NCBI GenBank assembly: GCA_024640485.1
Contig: JAHEEY010000219.1
Location: forward strand, 1 to 7,783
Reading direction: 5' to 3'
DNA length: 7,783 nt
Source: Chloroflexota bacterium
GTDB lineage: Bacteria; Chloroflexota; Anaerolineae; Promineifilales; Promineifilaceae
The notes beneath the pieces are model-generated. The model saw nothing but the letters and a program-made list of their open reading frames with translations. It did no database searches and was not told the DNA's origin. Positions 7,401 through 7,783 of the stretch are shown piece by piece. The stretch's first letter is position 1. Every line of letters begins with the position of its first letter. Both the position numbers and the translations under genes were made by a program.

Positions 7401-7478
7401 GTTATTAGGCCGGTGTTTCTTAATCTTGGTGTGGAAGGGGTTTCGTTTGGCGCGAAGGAATCGGCAGGCGCCATGAAT

Positions 7479-7541
7479 TCAAGCGAGGCAAGCGGTTCAG
7501 AAGCAGCCGCTAGGGCCGGCCCCTGCGCTTGCCTCGCTTGA
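7479..7541. repeat. 16-bp perfect inverted repeat with a palindrome in its loop
   Basis: TCAAGCGAGGCAAGCG at 7479-7494 is exactly complementary to 7526-7541, with 31 bases between the arms. Inside the spacer lies the 10-base palindrome GGGCCGGCCC (7513-7522). The structure sits in the gap upstream of the regulator promoter. It has no T run on the minus-strand exit side and only a short TTTT a few bases past the right arm on plus, so it is not a typical terminator. It could be a transcript 3'-end hairpin of the gene to the right, a protein-binding site, or a remnant of a small mobile repeat. No second copy was seen in the window. Confidence 0.7.
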
Positions 7542-7640
7542 GCGATTTTCAGGCTGCCCGGTCAGACCGTCGCCATCCCATGTAGCCCGTGATTTATCGA
7601 AAGCGCACGACGGTCAACGGACTATCCAAGGGATCCTTGA

Positions 7641-7783
7641 TTATGGCAGGGTCACAAACCTCTCAAGGTACGAGCGAGCGGAATCGGTGTCCAGGCGATA
7701 GGTTACATCGGTTGCCCTACAGGTAGGGTCGATTTGTGAGGTCAGTGAGACAATCGTATTGGTGTCCCCTAGAAAATGCGGAC
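7641..7783 (-). CDS. Possible C-terminal end of an unidentified minus-strand gene, cut by the window edge
   Basis: One minus-strand frame is open from the right window edge to a TAA at 7643-7641, giving about 46 codons. The translation begins PHFLGDTNTIVSLT and ends DTDSARSYLERFVTLP. It has balanced composition and could be a genuine protein tail, but no family is recognisable. An open frame of this length can also occur by chance. If real, the gene would lie upstream of the regulator in the same direction, with about 320 bases between them. Confidence 0.3.
   Translation of the reverse strand, partial: PHFLGDTNTIVSLTSQIDPTCRATDVTYRLDTDSARSYLERFVTLP

Noticed and set aside
7565..7615. An 8-bp inverted repeat GACCGTCG / CGACGGTC with a 35-base spacer.
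   Set aside because: It is short with a long loop and no T run, so it could arise by chance. It is much weaker than the 16-bp repeat nearby.

Overview
The window looks like a piece of bacterial chromosome of moderate GC. The largest gene is a very long activator with a winged helix, a BTAD domain, an AAA ATPase and TPRs. This architecture is especially common in Chloroflexota and Actinomycetota. Together with a Bacillus/Thermotoga-type DeoC, I lean towards a Chloroflexota (Anaerolineae-like) genome, but this is inference from gene style only. The standard genetic code is used.

Layout, left to right. Bases 2-631 (+) hold deoxyribose-phosphate aldolase (DeoC), cut at its N-terminus by the window edge. 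Bases 632-1283 have no convincing gene. Their right end shows a promoter-like pair, three hairpins and a clear rho-independent terminator, which together could be a small RNA of about 125 nt. Bases 1284-1397 hold a short, broken IS3-type transposase OrfA N-terminus that still has its ribosome binding site. Bases 1575-3146 (+) hold an intact 523-residue AMP-forming acyl-CoA ligase. Bases 3175-3549 (+) hold the C-terminal part of a CPBP (CAAX-type) membrane protease without its catalytic EExxxR segment, so it is a remnant.

The right half is on the minus strand. A BTAD/AAA/TPR regulator starts near 7318 and runs to a TGA at 4055-4057. The same frame reopens immediately after that TGA and continues as TPR-like sequence to 3587. 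The regulator is therefore one gene of about 1,243 codons with a single in-frame stop, which is the most notable observation here. Upstream of it are a plausible promoter, a 16-bp perfect inverted repeat, and at the right edge the possible tail of another minus-strand gene.

The genes do not form an evident pathway. DeoC serves nucleoside salvage, the ligase activates a carboxylic acid, and the regulator could control a neighbouring operon. Three decayed or interrupted genes (transposase, protease, regulator) in under 8 kb suggest a region under weak selection or shaped by past insertions and deletions. I see no convincing undescribed multi-gene system.
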